Assembly: GCF_933775445.1 (NCBI RefSeq)
Contig: NC_065877.1
Span: 27,404,001 to 27,468,000 of the forward strand
DNA from: Argentina anserina
Taxonomy: Eukaryota > Streptophyta > Magnoliopsida > Rosales > Rosaceae
Reading direction: 5' to 3'
DNA: 64,000 nt
Made by a program: the position numbers and the translations under genes. Below, one piece after another: positions 62,701 through 64,000 of the stretch. The notes under the pieces are model-generated. The model was not told the DNA's origin, did not search any database, and worked only from the letters and a program-made list of their open reading frames with translations. Position 1 is the stretch's first letter; every line of letters starts with the position of its first letter.

Positions 62701-63595
62701 ACCTCTGACTACGGCGCTAAGAGAGCAAAAGATTGAGAGAGAGAGAGAACCTTGTAAGAAACAATTCTCTCAATGCATCAAAACCTGCAAACGCGTACCG
62801 CTTCCCTACTTTTGATGCCACCATACCTGTATCATACAACAACAAAATCCCCCATTAAACCTCAGCATACTCGGTCACATCAACAATCCAACATAACTCA
62901 CTTATAATGCAAGCAACCTATGTAATGCAACCCATCTGACTAGCTAGATTACCTAAAAGCGCATCCAGCGACCTCAAATTGGCAATGGGATCATCCCCAA
63001 CCAACACGGAAAACGCGGAAATCTTATCCGAAGCAGTCCCTGACCTCTGAGTGGTGAGCAACAGCTTGATATCCCCACTCTTCCCTTTCGAAGCCTCGTA
63101 ATCCGCCGTGTACTGCGCCATCAGCCTCTCGGCAAGCTTCCGCTTCTTGGCCACCTCACCACTCCACTCCTTCTCATTCCTGGCCCCCACCACCACCACC
63201 ACTCTCTTCATCTTCCCCACCACTTTTCCCTCCAGCTCCTCCGCTTCCTCGTACCACACGCCAATGCTGGTCGCCGAAATCAGCGGCAGCTTGGGAAGGC
63301 TCTCGAAGCTCTTGGATGCTTCGGGGTTGTTGAGGTCAGGGAAAGGAGGGGGCTTGGGGTTGGGTTTGGCGAAGTTGGGTCGTTCATTTTGGGGCTTGGA
63401 GATGTTTTGGGGTTTAGAGGGTCTTTTGGGGGCGGGTTTTTTGGGGTGGCGGAAGTCGACGTCGTTGAAGCCGGAGGTGTCGGAGGGTGGGAGAGAGGTG
63501 GAGAGGCCGAGGGAGGAAGCGAAGGAGGCTATGTCGGTCTTGAGGTTGTCGACGTTGTTTGAAGGTTTCTTGGATCTCTTCTTTCTGTCCGCCAT
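56759..63595 (-). CDS. NOC1/MAK21 ribosome biogenesis protein (SLOW WALKER2-like), 16 exons
   Basis: CBF/MAK21-family nucleolar factor for 60S pre-ribosome maturation and export; in Arabidopsis, SWA2 is needed for gametophyte development. Coding exons (minus): 63595-62953, 62826-62751, 62410-62291, 62132-62057, 61581-61513, 61420-61340, 61063-60992, 60150-60058, 59668-59513, 59296-59213, 59134-58991, 58855-58766, 58579-58497, 58413-58048, 57815-57593, 57427-56759. All borders are GT-AG and the frame stays open for 3045 nt, giving 1014 residues, close to Arabidopsis SWA2. The N-terminus is basic (ADRKKRSKKP). The CBF core lies at about residues 490-720 (FNVGVQALMLLHHISS, FYRALYSKLLLP, PPQYACGCLFLLSEVLKARP, YDPRHREPSY, SWWELTVLASHVHPSV). 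The last exon has KKPKKKKKKKA and long Asp/Glu runs, ending in a Lys/Arg-rich nuclear/nucleolar signal. Confidence 0.96.
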
Positions 63596-64000
63596 TGCGG
63601 GATGTGGGAGGTGAGTTTGAGAGGGATGAAGGTGACTCAGTTCTGTAGTTGGCTCGGCTCCGTAGGGTTTAAAGAAGAGAGGACAATTTTTGGGCTTTAT
63701 TAGGGTTTAGACGCCTTAAAATGACACTAGGGTTTTTTTCTTGGGTTATATTTATATTATGAGGGAAAACTATGTGTAGGTTTCCCATTGTTCATTTGCT
63801 TAGAGTCGCATATCATCACTTGGTTACAGTAGGCTCTTGATCGTCATGTTAGTTAGTTATAGACTTAATCTTGATTGCCACTCCAAAATTCGATTAGGAT
63901 GTCCTTACGTTAGACTCAAATTGTTGTTAGTAACAAAGTTTTACTTAGTTTCTTTTAAAACACACTTTTGAGCTAATTCCATTTATGGGAGATTCTTCAC
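63596..64000. other. Upstream region of the NOC1 gene
   Basis: The 5' side of the minus-strand NOC1 gene. Directly before the start codon there is a short leader, then an AAACCCTA motif on the gene's sense strand (complement of TAGGGTTT, around 63665 and again at 63703 and 63729). This telo-box-like element is common in promoters of plant ribosomal-protein and ribosome-biogenesis genes. No other gene is seen up to the window end. Confidence 0.6.

Noticed and set aside
1..64000. tRNA, rRNA or other structured RNA genes
   Set aside because: I looked for tRNA A/B-box patterns and rRNA-like blocks by eye and found none convincing. A covariance-model scan would be decisive.

Overview
This window is nuclear DNA from a flowering plant, almost certainly a core eudicot. 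Genes have many introns with GT-AG borders, intergenic DNA is AT-rich, and the families are plant-specific (CDPK, SAUR, SWEET, type I MADS, class III small heat-shock protein). More than half of the window is transposable-element DNA. I cannot fix the species from sequence alone. The gene order resembles what I recall from Arabidopsis chromosome 1: a CIA30-type complex I assembly factor, a SAUR76-78-type gene and the NOC1/SLOW WALKER2 gene are close neighbours there. Here the same three occur in the same order but are spread over about 50 kb because repeats filled the gaps.

Layout. 1-2.3 kb: a decayed Ty1/copia pol carrying a 592-bp hAT-type MITE in its reverse transcriptase, followed by the start of its 3' LTR. 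2.3-5.3 kb: repeat-derived DNA with a 97-bp tandem duplication and a GAAGTGRGTGAT minisatellite. 5.4-6.9 kb: an intronless calcium-dependent protein kinase gene (minus). 7.7-10.8 kb: a seven-exon CIA30/NDUFAF1-like gene (minus) with one GC-AG intron. 14.4 kb: a relic exon of a V-ATPase c subunit gene. 14.5-26 kb: solo LTRs, one free-standing (2001 bp) and three nested inside one another, delimited mostly by exact 5-bp target duplications. 28.5-33 kb: a dead COQ2/PPT1 (4-hydroxybenzoate polyprenyltransferase) gene, broken by a stop codon, damaged splice sites and a solo LTR inserted in an exon. 34.2-35.2 kb: a type I (M-alpha) MADS gene. 38.0 kb: a SAUR gene. 40.5-41.3 kb: a decayed TTF-zinc-finger/DUF4371 (hAT-like) transposase. 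42.7-45.5 kb: another solo LTR with exact target duplication. 45.5-47.9 kb: two MITEs and a copia gag relic. 48.5 kb: a SAUR76-78-like gene. 52.3-53.8 kb: a SWEET sugar-transporter gene with a suspicious exon 3 border. 55.8-56.3 kb: a class III small heat-shock protein gene. 56.8-63.6 kb: a complete 16-exon NOC1/MAK21/SWA2 ribosome-biogenesis gene.

The most interesting pattern is in the LTRs. Several otherwise diverged copies share an approximately 130-bp block upstream of a TATA box, a short perfect or near-perfect hairpin just downstream of that TATA box, a splice-donor-like AG|GTAAG about 450-480 bp further on, and a second 11-bp-arm hairpin near the middle of the element. Together these look like a mobile promoter plus leader exon with conserved RNA structures. 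The host genes themselves are ordinary housekeeping, signalling, transport and stress genes and do not form a pathway.
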